A stretch of DNA of 64,000 nucleotides from Adiantum capillus-veneris (GCA_014529385.2 CM043944.1:71827384-71891383), one strand, 5' to 3'. Numbered from the stretch's first letter, positions 48,174 to 60,479 are shown. Program-made: numbers and translations. Notes: generated by a model from the letters alone, not told the origin.

Positions 48174-49404
48174 CACCAAAATGTTGGAGAAGATCCACAA
48201 AGCTGCTGAAAGAAAGAAACAAGCCAAGTATTACAAAGAAAAGGCTCAGGGGGATGCTAAGATAAAAATTTTAAAGCACAAAAAACAAAGAAACAACTTA
48301 TAAATTCAACCACAACCACAAATGGCACCTCCTCCAATAGACACAATTTAGATGGAGCATAATTAGCTTGGAGACATGGATGTATGCATCAAAATATAGC
48401 TTCCAAATGGACCAATAGAATGAGCATTTGTGGACATAGGAGAAATAACCTATGTTATCAATTATTCTACATACAGAACGATGACACATGCACCACTATC
48501 GACAAATCACATGGAGCTAAAGATTGCAAACCGAGGGAAGATTGTGAGCTTTTGCTAAATCAATCTGCCAATCACAATTGACAACCATCAATGCCACATC
48601 AACTTTATTTCATGATAGATACAAATACCAACGAGGCAGTCATCATAGGTGTTCCTTGGATGCAGACATACAGAGCAATTCTAGATTGGCAGGAGGATGC
48701 ATTAAAATTCATAATGTCTACGCCTCTTATGTCACTACACTAGCGAAAGTAATCACTTTTGAAAAGTACAACCCATTGTTTTATATCCACAACAAGTGAT
48801 GAAAACCTATTCTTGTAGGAAATTTCAACGAAAAATCAACAAGGTAGGTATAGGTAAAGAAATCAATCATGGCCACCAAATCTAAGCAGATATGGATACC
48901 CAAGGCCATAGCTCAAAAAATGGCAACCAAAACAAAAATACATAGTTATTACAACATCTCAACAACTTCAAAGAAATTATACTTGGTAGTGGAAACTAAA
49001 ACGACAGTCAAAATCCACAGAAAGCCCACCCAAGTATAATTGGATTCAAAAGAACAAATAAACCTACCAATCCCAAGTAGTTCTGAGAATTTGGTAGTGG
49101 AGACCAAAACTATTGAGTCTCCACCAACCACAACAACTAAGTACCACACTACCTAAGCCGCCAACAACAACTAAAATCATGACACAAGTACTTCAAAAAC
49201 CCACAATCAAAGAAAGAGCACGATATTTCAAACACTTTTTTTTCGAAAAACATAGTATAGATGAAGCCTCTACAATGAGCATCATTGAACAAAAAATCTA
49301 GTACCCAAATCTTACACAGCATAGTGTTTTCTCATGCATTTATTCCATTGGCATAATGCAGGCACATTACACGGCCTTAGACACGATGTTATCGCCCATT
49401 CACA

Positions 49405-49498
49405 ATGCCCAAACTTTTGTTCGAAACAACTCAAAAAAGGAAGGGGAGAATATGCCCAACCTTTTGTTCGAAACAACTCAAAAAAGGAAGGGGAGAAT
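49405..49498. repeat. 47-bp tandem duplication
   Basis: Two units, 49405-49451 and 49452-49498, differ at one or two bases (ATGCCCAAACTTTTGTTCG versus ATGCCCAACCTTTTGTTCG). It is recent compared with the surrounding relic. Confidence 0.9.
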
Positions 49499-49660
49499 AT
49501 TAGCCTATAGCTACTACAAGATGAAGAGAATTCATGTGTACAATGTACAACATGTGTTTTTTTCTTAATTTTTTAATGTTTATTTCTTATCTCTTATAAG
49601 ACATTAATGCTGAATAATCCATCAATTTTCTTTAGAATTTAGTTATTAAAGATCAAAAAT

Positions 49661-50348
49661 TTATAAACTTACATTTTGGATAGTTTCTAGTGTCACAATA
49701 ATTAACAATACATAGGGGAGGCTTATGAACCATGCACACTGCTTAGGTGGGTGTCTTTGATGATGCACATCACAAATAGGCCAAGAAGGGGTGCATCAAA
49801 AATGTTTTCATAGGGAAGATCAACATAGGGTTTGGATGCATGGTAGTATCATTTTTGTCCATGCTCTACTTTCTATAAGGATGCTTTGTCTATCATATGA
49901 AAATGTAGCCACTCTCGGTGAGTTAGAAGAGGAGTTTGATATTTTCCCCAGCTTCAAGCCTTGGAAGATTATGGTGGTAACTTTGAACGATTTTGTGCTC
50001 AAGTAGAAAACGTACATTGTATTCTTGGGGACATTGTCTTTCAAAGTGAAGGTGATACCCCTCCTCAGCTTGCAACGTCCTTGTGTAATCACTATTTTCA
50101 TTTTGTTTTCCCTTGTAGCTTAAAAAAAAAAAAACTAGTTTCCATTTTGTACCGTTCTTGTGTTTTTATTCTTTACCTTCTTCAACATTTGCATCCTTTA
50201 GTAGCATTTTATACCACTACTGTCTTACTAGTTTTTGATATTGGCATCCTCTAGTAGCATGAAACTTATTCCTTGCCTTCTTTTTCATGCAAGATATTAT
50301 GACATTGATCATGAACTTTGACATGAGTCTTCGTTGGCTTTTCTTCTA
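49661..50348. other. Unassigned sequence
   Basis: No coding or repeat feature recognised. Frames at 49791-50006 and 49961-50254 have no domain and overlap each other. Confidence 0.4.
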
Positions 50349-50606
50349 GACCTTGGGGGCCGCATTTATAAGAAACTATGTATATCTCTTGCATTCAAAT
50401 CAAATGGTATTAAAAAAACCCCTATACTTACATGTTGTGAGGTAATAAAATGATCCCTTTTTCCTTTTAGTTAAGCATTTTTTAAATTTTTTATTTAAAA
50501 CCCCTTTTGCATGTAACATAATTTAAAATGAGATAAATTTTGTGATAAAAACCCCTCCATTTGAATGCATATTATACAATAAATTTCTTTAAGGTGCACC
50601 CCTTGA
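50349..50606. mobile_element. Second copy of candidate MITE
   Basis: It shares with 47925-48173, in order, AATAAAATGA-CCCTT, TTTTAG, AAACCCCTTTT, AAAACCCCTCC-TTTGAA, ATTATACA and GTGCACCCC-GAG. One end reads GGTGCACCCCTTGAG; the other may start near CTTGGGGGCC. Boundaries are uncertain. Confidence 0.4.
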
Positions 50607-51189
50607 GAGTTGACCCTAACTAATCACCAAGAAATGAACAAAACCTTGGTAAGAAATATCCACATGAGCTTCAACACCAATAGAAAGTGAATAATTGCTA
50701 TTTAGCTTCCAATCAATCATAAATGGGGTCCCTTCTTGATGTATCCTTAGGCCTTTATGGTGGCATATACTCAAGCACATTGAGTATAATAGATTGGCTC
50801 TGTCTTCAAGCATTGACCTCCATCTAATTGTGCTCAAGCTCATCCTTCCCTTCCTAAAAACACAGCCCAAATAAATCCACTCCAAAGGCTCTTCTCCCTC
50901 TAAAGAGCTAGAGAACATTTGTCAAAAACTATGAGAAAAAACTTCTCTTTCCCTTCTTCTCCTCACTTCATCGTTGCACACACACACACACAGATTGAAT
51001 TATCATCCACAAAGGTCATCTATGACCCATGGGACCCAAACATAACAACACATTAGTTCCATCTCAATGAGGGCTGATACATATCAGTTAAGGACTGAGG
51101 GTCCATCAAGAGGGAAAATAAAGAAACAGAGAGAACAAAAATTAAGGGGGTTCAACTGAGGGGGTAGCTGGTTTGGGAATTTGCAACTC
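50607..51189. other. Unassigned sequence 3' of the LINE ORF1-like gene
   Basis: No ORF2 text of a LINE was found on the minus strand where it would be expected. A CA repeat lies at 50976-50992. Confidence 0.4.
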
Positions 51190-51900
51190 CTAGATGATCG
51201 CTTTGCCACCTTGGTATACTGCCCATTTGCCTTGCTTACGTGCTTCATGCATCTTCTTGTGCTCATTTGCTTTACTCTTAAGTTGATTCGTGGTCAGTTC
51301 TTTAGCAATCCAGAGATTTTTTCCCATGAGAAATTGAGATTGGTGTTGCAGCTTCGTGCACTCATCTTTGTCCTTGAAAGTGAGTATGCAATGCTCGGCA
51401 GGCACATGCCTATATGTGTCGTTGATCCAAGAAACAGTTTCAGGCTTGATGTAGACAGGTTGAAGAATTTCTTTGAGCTTGGTGATTGCTTCCTCGAGGG
51501 TGTCCTTGGTGGTAAACCACGGTGAGTGGAGCCCTCCAATCATCCTGACCTTGAGGCCAAGAGATTCTTGTAGTCGGAATTCATGTAGGGACGCATGTAT
51601 TTTGGTGTCGATCTTCTTATGCATTGCTTCCTGTGATTCCTTTTGCACTACCATGACAGTCTCTGTGAGTGAGACTTCAACTTGGTGCGCTTTTGTAAGC
51701 AGAGCTTGACTCTCTACTTCTTTTGTGTCTTCAAGCTTGCGTAGAAGATCTTTGCGTCTCTCATTCTCCCCGATAAGTTCTTGAACTTGAGCCTCGAGGG
51801 CCATGATCCTTGCTTCTTGGCGGGCGGTGGGGTCCATCTTTGGTGCCGCTACCACCGCAAGAAAACTCTTGCGTGTAATGTGAGTACTAAGGGAAGACAT
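51190..51900 (-). CDS. LINE ORF1-like RNA-binding protein
   Basis: Likely start ATG 51900 (MSSLSTHITRKSF); the frame is open further upstream to 52047. A second Met-Asp start (MDPTARQEAR) is 26 residues in. Residues 30-100 are a charged heptad-rich coiled coil (ARIMALEAQVQELIGENE). The C-terminal half has TKDTLEEAITKLKEIL, CILTFKDKDECTKL, and MGKNLWIAKELTTNQL, then RKQGKWAVYQGGKAII. This arrangement, coiled coil then RRM-like domain then a GK-W---GGK end, resembles L1 ORF1 proteins that coat LINE RNA. The frame runs open past 51190 in the last codons before its stop. No ORF2 accompanies it. Assignment by pattern only. Confidence 0.5.
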   Translation of the reverse strand: MSSLSTHITRKSFLAVVAAPKMDPTARQEARIMALEAQVQELIGENERRKDLLRKLEDTKEVESQALLTKAHQVEVSLTETVMVVQKESQEAMHKKIDTKIHASLHEFRLQESLGLKVRMIGGLHSPWFTTKDTLEEAITKLKEILQPVYIKPETVSWINDTYRHVPAEHCILTFKDKDECTKLQHQSQFLMGKNLWIAKELTTNQLKSKANEHKKMHEARKQGKWAVYQGGKAII

Positions 51901-52340
51901 GTCTGCCACAAACAAGGCTAATATCAAATTCTCAAAGTTTCTTTCTTGCAAATGTGTCGGTTTCTCAAAGTTCCTTGCTTGTTGAAAATGGGGTGGGATC
52001 AACGGCTTACTTAGGATTAAATAAATGAAAATGAAGCTAGGTAACATTACTAAGGTCTGTGTAGGGCTGTAAGCGGCAGGTCAATGAGTCAAAGGTTCTC
52101 TGATGCTCAACAGGGGTCGTTGGGTCAAAAGCTCCTGCTCCAGGCACTGTAGGGGTCCTCCACGAGGCAGTGCAATTCCTGCAGGTCATTGAGTTGTTGC
52201 AAGCAGCTCTTGCAGATGTAAGAGCTCAGGCCTTGGGCAGGGCTTGGTTATTAATTACCCTTGATAGGGCCACCCTCGCCCAGGGGGAGACACGCAGAGG
52301 AGGAGTGGCTTAGTTTAACAAAGGATTAGGGTTCGATGCA

Positions 52341-52467
<127 letters not shown>

Positions 52468-52681
52468 CCATGCAATATATCCCCCTTCACCTTCGTCTTC
52501 TTCTTCAAAAGAAGCCAGCCCCACCTTTGTCTTTGTAGAGAGAGAGAGAGAGTGAGAGAGAGATCACCATGAGCTTCCTCCTCTATCAAGAGCGAGAGAT
52601 CTTCTATGAAAGGTACCTTCTCTTTCTCCCCTTCCTCCTCTCATCCTTGCTCATCAAAAACTGCTCCTTCCATAATTGGCA

Positions 52682-52685
<4 letters not shown>

Positions 52686-52717
<32 letters not shown>
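52686..52717. repeat. Poly(C) run of about 32 bases
   Basis: Uninterrupted C. Its length may be affected by sequencing or assembly. Confidence 0.95.
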
Positions 52718-52719
<2 letters not shown>

Positions 52720-53511
52720 AAAATAAAATAAAATTAAACATCTTTTTTTGTTACTCATAATTCCCTTCCCCAACATTCTCCAAAAAGTAAATCTTCTTTG
52801 CTATTTTTAGAAACACAAGAGCTCATCCACATATTCACATGCATATCCCATTAATTGTGTCTCTATACATGCTCCCATGTGAAGGCCCACTCACTTTGTG
52901 TCTCCATATCCCATTACTTGTGTCTCCATACATGCTCCCATGTGAAGTCCCACTCACTTTGTCAAGCAATAATGTTGGCCCTTATTAGGTCCCAACCTCA
53001 TGGGAGCACCATGTATTGAAGCCCATTGATGATGATTTGCAGCACTCTGTTGACAATGGAAGTGATGATGCACATGGATAGACAAGAACACCAGCATCTA
53101 TTTGTGCACAAAAAGGGGAGTGAGATCACCAATGCCACACAGTGCAAGAGATCCATGAGCCCATGGGAGGGGAGCTTGCCCCACTTGGTTGACAATCGGA
53201 TGCCCTTCTTTAACTATATATTCCTCAAAAGACTTCACACAATATTTGCATATAAGTTATAGAGGCTACCAATTTGTACCAAATTTAGGTGTTGTAATAT
53301 TTGCATGTCTTGAACTTAGGACACACAACCTAAGCACCAATTATTGACTACAAATCCCTAAATCCCTTGATCATTGCATAGAATTAATCAAGTTTTGATT
53401 GCAAATCCCCAAACTCCTTGATCATTGCATTGAATTAACTTGCTTTGATAATCTTTCAATATCTATAAACTCTCATCTAGTGGGGCTTGTCACATTAGAC
53501 CTATTCTAAAC
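52718..53511. other. Unassigned sequence
   Basis: Contains a short direct repeat (TCCCATTA-TTGTGTC and ATGCTCCCATGTGAAG at about 52845-52880 and again at 52908-52945). Nothing else recognised. Confidence 0.4.
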
Positions 53512-53828
53512 CCAATTGGAGCCCAAAAAATCTTGACTCAATCTTAGAAGAAAAACCCAACATTTCAGCACTATTTTGCTTCCAAGGTCGGCCCAAGACA
53601 CACCCTTTTGTAGCATAACTTGGCACACACATTTGGCAATAATTTGTGTTCCAAGTGCTTGTTTTGAACCCGATTGGAGCTCAAACAATCTTGACTCAAT
53701 ATCAGAGGCAAAACCCAATATTTTAGCACTATTTTTCTTCCAAGATTGAACCAGGATAGATCCTTTGTAGAAACACTTGGCACACACATTAGGCACTAAA
53801 TCACACCAACGTGAAAAAATTATAGAAA
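53512..53828. repeat. Tandem duplication, two ~158-bp units
   Basis: Units start with CCCAATTGGAGC or CCCGATTGGAGC. Both carry ATCTTGACTCAAT (53530 and 53688), TTAGCACTATTT or TCAGCACTATTT, CTTCCAAG, and ACTTGGCACACACATT. Similarity is about 80%. Confidence 0.75.
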
Positions 53829-54789
53829 TTTCTTTGATTTTTGTTTTTCTCACTGTGCATGCAAAATGGGATGACATTCATCCCCTCTAAACATGCACAT
53901 CCTCTCATATGTGCCAACTACATTGGAATCTACAAACACCCAATCATCTCCACACTATGTACATGCTAGCAATAAACACCCAACCCTTGGATTTATGTAA
54001 ACAATAACCCTTCCAAGATCGTAGGGAAAGCTCAAAAAATTTCCATCAATAGAGCATGGACATTCAACAACCAATAAAATCCCTATTTTGTAAAGCATAG
54101 AGATAAACTACCATAATCTATAAGCATCCTATTATTTGGAGCGACATGCACATTCATGACATTAGTAGCTTTTAAAGCATTTTGTACCATATGTGCAATA
54201 TCTCTATGAGATTAATTGTGGATCTACCAATCACCAATAGAGGTCATGGCTCGGTTTGGTGGGTTCTTGTAGATCAGTTGACTCAAGTTGACCACGATGG
54301 TTGTTCCTAACATTGTTGATTACTCAGCAATAATGCAAGGAATTATGATCCTTGTTCACTAGTCATTTTGGAAGAATTGTTTGTAAACATTGGGGAAACA
54401 CACCTCAATGATGTTAGTCATCCAGAGAGGATAGGTAGAGTATATGTGCTAATCTTGTGCTAAAGGATATGCTAAGAACATAGGTTAGTACAAAGCAATC
54501 CAATTGGAATGGTTATCTCTCTAGTTGGAGTTTGCTTACCATGATACAAGCATGTTGCAAGACTAATTTTAGCCCCTTCATGCTTAAATTAAGCCTCAAC
54601 CTTGATCAGTAGTTACAGTCGGGTTGTCTATTGATGAGAAATGATAACAAGTCAAGGACTTGATCTTTGCATATGAATTATATTAGCATGTTACTTTCAT
54701 GGAAAGAGAGAAGAGGTATTTTTAGATACCTCTTGGTTTTGGTAACTCGTTTAGTATACTCTAGTGAGTTATAAATAGAGTTCAACATA
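53829..54789. other. Unassigned sequence, possibly decayed retrotransposon interior
   Basis: No motif recognised; it lies to the left of a possible polypurine tract and LTR, so it may be the worn interior of an LTR element. Confidence 0.3.
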
Positions 54790-55005
54790 ATGGATATGGG
54801 CCGGTTTCACAAAATGGTTTTACAAAGGGACAACAATGTGGAAAATCAAGATGTTCTTCTTGATTTCATTGAACCTCCTATTGAACCGTGTTCTAGTCAA
54901 ATGTACAATTGGATCCATGAAGAATGCCACTATGCAAAACAAGTTCTTATAAAGATATCACCGCTTTTGGTTTTGAGGACGAAGCCACTCTCCAAGGGGG
55001 AGTAA
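54790..55005 (+). pseudogene. Possible 3' end of an LTR-retrotransposon polyprotein with polypurine tract
   Basis: A 71-codon frame ends ISPLLVLRTKPLSKGE, with a closing RTK-L-KGE style seen at the end of some gypsy polyproteins. The alternative frame reads FEDEATLQGGV. Its end overlaps CCAAGGGGGAG (54992-55002), a good polypurine tract directly before the LTR at 55006. No other pol motif was recognised, so this is tentative. Confidence 0.35.
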
Positions 55006-56327
55006 TGTCAAGCCAAGTGCCAGAGGTTAGGAGAGCCAATTTGAACTGCTTGGGTATGTAATTTAGAGGTAGTGGATGGGCGATAAGTGACAGATTCAGA
55101 CACACCCATGTCTCATAGATATTCTTATGAAGTTTTCTATGGAATGTGCTATAGTGGTGTAGCGACTGCGAATCTTTTCTAGAAAGGGTAGAGTTTCTTT
55201 GGTTATGGAAGAAGAACAGGTCCATGAAGCGATGGTGGTTGCTCCATTTGAGAGAGTTTTTGTGGAAGGGCTTGATGATGCTAAAATTGAGGATGCTACA
55301 AGCATGGAGGGAGACATGTAGCTAAAGGGAGAGCCCATGGTGGAAGCATTTTTAGTGAAGCAGGTGTGCTCTATAGTGCTTGGAGGAGAATCCCATATTG
55401 TGGCCTCGTCCAAGCTATCTAAAGAGGTATGTGCTTCATGATTGAAGGGTATGCTTGTAAATGCAGTTGTATAGTGGTCTATAGGGTTCTACTTTACATG
55501 GTTGCGAGGGAGGGTCAGATATGTATGTGAAGGAGGATGGTGTGAATTATGGTGCTCTCTTTGAAGCAAGTTGGATGCAGGGTGATTCTTGGAGTGGTGA
55601 GGGTATGCTATGGATGTTGTATATGCATGGTTTGATATGTGCTTGGGTACGATACTATCAAAGGCTATTATGATGGATGGATGTTCTCAATGCCAGGTAT
55701 TTGATTGAGGTAGTTCAGCTAAGCAAGGGGTTTGGAAACCCACTTGAGAAAAGATGGCATGACGTGGGAATAAGACTATGTACATATGGTAGTAGTTTTT
55801 TGCTTAGCTCACAGTGTTTTGTAGTTATGTAATTTCCATAGTTCAATAAACATGCTTTTGGTTGAACATGAATGCTCAAAAAGGGGGTTGGACAATGATG
55901 GTGCAGCTAAAGTTGGTCGATGCTATGAGGAGTGCAATGCTTGGCCATGGGTGCTCACAGGAGGCATGCCAAAGTGATCAAGAAAATATGAAGGTCAAGG
56001 GCAGTGGATGTGTGTGCTTTATGTGGTTTTTTGGGCTTGAGTAATCTGCTACAGTGCCTATCAAAGGTGGTTGGTCCAAGTGCTCAATGAAAGGTGGGCA
56101 TGGGAACTCCTTCTACACCTAGTGAAAGCTTTGAAGTGAAACATAATATATATGTGTGTTTGGCTACTTTTAAAGACACCTGGAGACGAGAGCTTCTGCA
56201 TTTTGGTTGCTTAACCTTTTGTGTACTATACCCCTCCTTTTTTTATATGAGTTATGCTATGTTGTAAAGGTATTGCATTGTACATTTTTGTAAATTGAGT
56301 ATTGGAAAGTGTGAAACTCTCTCTCTC

Positions 56328-56366
<39 letters not shown>

Positions 56367-56436
56367 GTGTGTAGCCATGGTTATTCAACAATTCAAGCCT
56401 CCATGAGATCTCTTTCTCTCTCCCACAAGCCCAACA
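55006..56436 (+). repeat. LTR (1.43 kb) with polypurine tract on its left and PBS on its right
   Basis: Starts TGTCAAGCC, ends AAGCCCAACA, and is followed after two bases by TGGTATTAGGGCC (56439-56451), one or two changes from the initiator Met tRNA site TGGTATCAGAGCC. It carries a (CT)n tract at 56323-56362 near its end. Only one copy is in the window. Frames at 55096-55413 and 55862-56044 inside it lack domains. Confidence 0.55.
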
Positions 56437-56683
56437 ACTGGTATTAGGGCCTACGGCCATTAAATTAGCAATTCCAAGCCCATCACTAGCAACCCCTAAG
56501 TGCACATTGAGTTTGTAGGAAGTTTAGCACCTGTAATTGGCTTTCTTAATCAGCAAAATTTGCAATCTCTACTGCAAATTGATCAAATCGGGCTTCACGA
56601 ATACATTTGCAGTTCATCAAATTACTCTTCTCCCGGCACTCTATTTTCAGCCAAAATAGAAATTTTTCATTGTTCTTTCATGA

Positions 56684-56823
56684 ATGGCTGAAAATAACCT
56701 CTCCAATCTCTTGACTCAGGCACCCTTTACTCGATCGGAGCCTGTGGATGCATTTCCCAATCCTGGGCCACCTCCCACACACTCTCTACTGCTCAAATCA
56801 GTCCCCCCCCCCCCCCCCTTTGC
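56684..56823 (+). pseudogene. Gag start of the LTR element at 55006
   Basis: ATG 56684 begins MAENNLSNLLTQAPFTRSEP, followed by a proline-rich stretch that runs into a poly(C) tract at 56806-56818. The start lies 230 bases after the PBS, the normal place for gag. No further gag text was found, so it is truncated. Confidence 0.4.
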
Positions 56824-57059
56824 ATGACCCTTGTGATGCTGAAATTTTTTGACAGCTACTCAGAAAAAGAAGCTTTCAGTTTTTGTAACTCTTTCATATT
56901 GCAAAAACCTTTGATTTAAAGTGGAAAGGCTGCCCACTATGGTATGCACTCTCTAAAAATCCTTTTTTCCAAGGGAGTTTTTTACCTTGGACCTTATCCC
57001 ATTTTCCTAAGAAAAGCTTCATACGAATTTAGCAAGGTGGGCAAGGAGACTCGAGCAAA

Positions 57060-59113
57060 TTCTGGGTTTTTGAAATACCTGTGTCATGATTTCAATTGTT
57101 CCTGGTGGCTTAGGTACCCTCATACTTGGTTGTTTTGGTTGGTGGATATAGCTAGGCTGGGTGTCAACTTGGTAGTTTTGGTCTCAATTGAAATTGTCAG
57201 CACTGGTTGGGATTGATAGGTTTGTGTATTCTTTGGAATCCATTGTACTTAGGTGGGACTTTTGTGGATTTGGATTGTTTCTTTGGTTGCCATTACCAAG
57301 TATAAATGCTTTGAGATTGTCAAGATTTTGGAAGAGTACTATGTCGTTTCATTTTGGTGGCCATTTTTGAGCTATGGCCTTGGTATCCATATCTGCTTAG
57401 ATTTGGTGTCCATGATTGATTTCTTTACCCGTACCTGCCTTGTTGATTGTTTGTTGAAATTTCATACAAGCATAGGGTTTTATCACTTGTTGTGGATCTG
57501 CAACAATGGGTTGTACTTCCCACAAGTGATCACTTTTTGCTAGTGGAGTGACATAAGAGGTGTCATTAAGTATGAAATTTAATGTATCCTCTTGCCAATC
57601 TAGAGCTGCTTTGTATGTCTGCATCCAAGGAACACCTCGGGTGTTTGACTTGTTGATATCTGTATCTGCCATGAAATAAAGCTAATATGTGCATTGATGG
57701 CCTTCAATAGTGATTGGCAGATTGATTTGGCCTAAGCTCACAATATTTCCATTTAGTAGCCTTTAGTTCCATTTGATTTGTTGATAGCGGTGCATTTGTC
57801 ATATTTTTGTAAGTAGAATAATTGATGACATAAGTTCTTTCTCCTATCTCCACAAGTTCTCATTTTGTTGATCCATCTGGAAGCTGTACTTTGATGCATA
57901 CATCCATGCCTCCAAGAAACTTCCGCTCCATTTGAATTTCTTCTATATGAGAAGATGTCATTTTTTGTTGTGGCTAAATTTGAAAGTTGTTTCTTCATTC
58001 TTTGCGCTTTAAAATCATGAACTTAGTGTGAGCCTGAGTAAAAGTTTTTACATCAGCAGCTTCATGGGTCTTCTCCAATATTTCAGTGGTTAGTGAAAAA
58101 TGATATTTCTTTAAGCTCATCCACTGATCCAATTGGGCATCTCTCCTCCCTCTAATGTAGCAAGCTTTATGGATCCACTAGGTGATATATCATGAATCAC
58201 AAATGGACCATTACCTTGCTTTTGTAATTTCCTTGAGTGTTGTTTCAAGGTGTAGACTAACACATAGTCTCCCCTTTTGATCTCCTTTTTAATCACATGT
58301 TGATCATAAAATTATTTCATGCATCTTTTCTCAGCATAAATGCCCGCAACATCTCTTAAGCGTGTCCCATCTAGATTCTCAAGAAAATCGAACCACTTAA
58401 ATAGCTCATGACCTATCTAATCTAAGTCTTTTGGCTACTTTAAGTGTTGGAATCAGGAAATCTATGGGCAATATATAATTAAGATCAAACACCATATTAA
58501 AAGACAATGCTTCAATTGATGTTTTGTAAGCCACTCTGCATGCCCATAAAGCTGAATGTAGGTTTTGGTCCCAATCTACCCTTGATTCACTTACTATCTT
58601 TGTGACCACTATGCATAAGATTTTGTTTGTGCTCTCATCCTCTCCATTAGCTTGAGAGTGATAAGTGCTGATTTGCAATGAACTACCATAAATTCATCTA
58701 GCAAAAATTTGCAATGAACTACCATGAATTTATCTAGCAAAAATTTGCAATGAGCTACCATGAATCCATCTAGCAAAAATTCTATCACACTTCATATATA
58801 AAATGAGTCCTCTATTGTTAACTATCTCAATTGGTAGCTCATATCTTGTAAAGATATTCTCATACAAGAATTGTGCTATTGTCCTTGCAGCATCCTTTTG
58901 TGATGCCTTTACTTCTATCCATCTGATCAAATAGTCTATGGCCACTATGATGTACTGAGCATGTGTACAATATGCTGGAGGTGCTATAGGTCCTACAAAA
59001 TCTATGCCCCATTTGGCAAATGCTCTTGCCTCCACCATTGGCCATAGAGACACCTCATCTCTTTGCACAGGTATCTTTGTTGATGTAAAAACTTCCAAAA
59101 GTTCTAAACTCAT
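57060..59113 (-). pseudogene. Gypsy G2 copy A: integrase core, retropepsin-like ORF, tail
   Basis: Minus strand from 59113: MSLELLEVFTSTKIPVQ, FAKWGIDFVGPIAPP (59000, first catalytic Asp), IIVAIDYLIRWIEV, YELPIEIVNNRG (second Asp replaced by Asn), ISTYHSQANGEDESTNK near 58670, ALWACRVAYKTSIEA, FLIPTLKVAKRLRLD. After the integrase C-terminus and linker comes MDVCIKVQLPDGST (57905), TGA at 57860-57862, ELVEIGERTYVINYSTY, then NLPITIEGHQC and GVPWMQTYKAALDW (57590), DPQQVIKPYAC. The tail ends near 57060. Catalytic residues and frames are damaged. Confidence 0.75.
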
Positions 59114-59994
59114 GGTTTCTCAAGAAACCTTAATTTTTGATACTTGGATACTCTGAAGGTACAATTTCTTCAATTTTGAGCCAAACCTGTAGATTTCTTT
59201 CAAAACTCTTGGTGGACGTGGCTTGTAGGTACACTAAGCTCACTATGGACAAAATCTGGGCTGAAATGGCATGTGGGAGACATGGCTCACAATCCATGTT
59301 CTAGAGCCAAATGACATGGAATTTGTAGGGAAGCTTCTTGATACGTTTCTACAGCCATTGGGCATCAACATTTTGGGTTTGAATCATTTTTTCTTGCTCT
59401 GGATCAAAATGAACATTTGAACTACAATCAATGAAAAAATTGGGATTTCTAGGCCAAATGATGTCCAAATTCCACCAAATTTCAAGAGAAGCCTTCCCAA
59501 GTTGTTCTCTAGCTTGTTGTTGACAAAATTTGATCAAAATCTAAGCATGTGGAAACATGGATCACGATTCATGTTGGAACACCATTTTTAATTGTTTTTT
59601 GGGTAGAGTAGTTGTGGGGCGGGGGGGAGGGGGGGGGGGGGGGGGGTCACGGGGATTCTTTTGGAGTTTGGGTGTAGGGGGGCATGGATCACGGGGATTC
59701 CCTCACCAACCTAGAAACGGATCATATAGCTTTGAAGTACACATCATGCTGATTATTTTCCCTAACACTTTTTGAGTTTGGACCACTTTTGATCCTCTTG
59801 TCAAGCTTTTGAAACTTGTAGACACTGGCTTTTGAATCAATTACTATGGTCATTTTAGTATTTTTTGTGTTGTACAGACCATATGGAAATGCTCGATAAG
59901 GTATATAGACAATATCTGTAGAATATGGTGTAGGGTGGTGGCCCCAATTGCACGTAGCAAGAAAAAACATGGTGTGTGCTCTGGGTCACTTAAT
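59114..59994. other. Sequence between G2 copies A and B, with a poly(G) run
   Basis: No coding motif recognised. A G-rich run occupies 59618-59646. Two copies of ATGGATCACG-GATTC with short flanks occur near 59560 and 59684. Confidence 0.4.
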
Positions 59995-60159
<165 letters not shown>

Positions 60160-60479
60160 CAATTACAAATGAGGTCTAAATTGACCTACCTTGGATTTAA
60201 GTATCCGGCTTACCTGGAGCCCCAAGTGTAGTTTTTACCTTCTTTGCTCAAGTTGCTCATGTAATATCACTCGAGGCTCAAATGGCTCATGATTTGGATA
60301 TCTTGTCACTATTTTCCCTTGATTTTGCAACTTTGAGCATTCGTAAGTTAGCCAAAAAATTGATTTGCACCAAATCATTTGAAACTCTCTATGCTTGAAG
60401 CTTTTGGTTTGCTGATATGAGTTTGTTTTCAAAACTTGATTTCGGATCTCTTGGGTAATTTTATTAATTTTTGATCTTT

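Larger units (their letters stand above)
47187..49660 (+). pseudogene. Gypsy G2 copy C: integrase end, retropepsin-like ORF, tail
   Basis: Two tail fragments in tandem (47187-47410 and 47420-47515, 200-bp offset) abut integrase C-terminal text DMNAILPIYSLIPT, then LFKRLDILEKLDGTRLR (47520-47950). After a 250-base insertion come EKIHKAAERK (48185) and a retropepsin-like frame: MDVCIKI, TGA at 48421, FVDIGEITYVINYSTY, NLPITID, GVPWMQTYRA (48376-48690), HTATS-like linker and KKIINH-like tail. The last part (49204-49498) repeats the tail and holds a 47-bp tandem duplicate. Stops are frequent. The protease after integrase is odd and is shared with copies A and B. Confidence 0.65.

Noticed and set aside
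50616-50918. 100-aa minus-strand frame 3' of the LINE ORF1-like gene, considered as ORF2 start
   Set aside because: No endonuclease or RT motif in any frame there.
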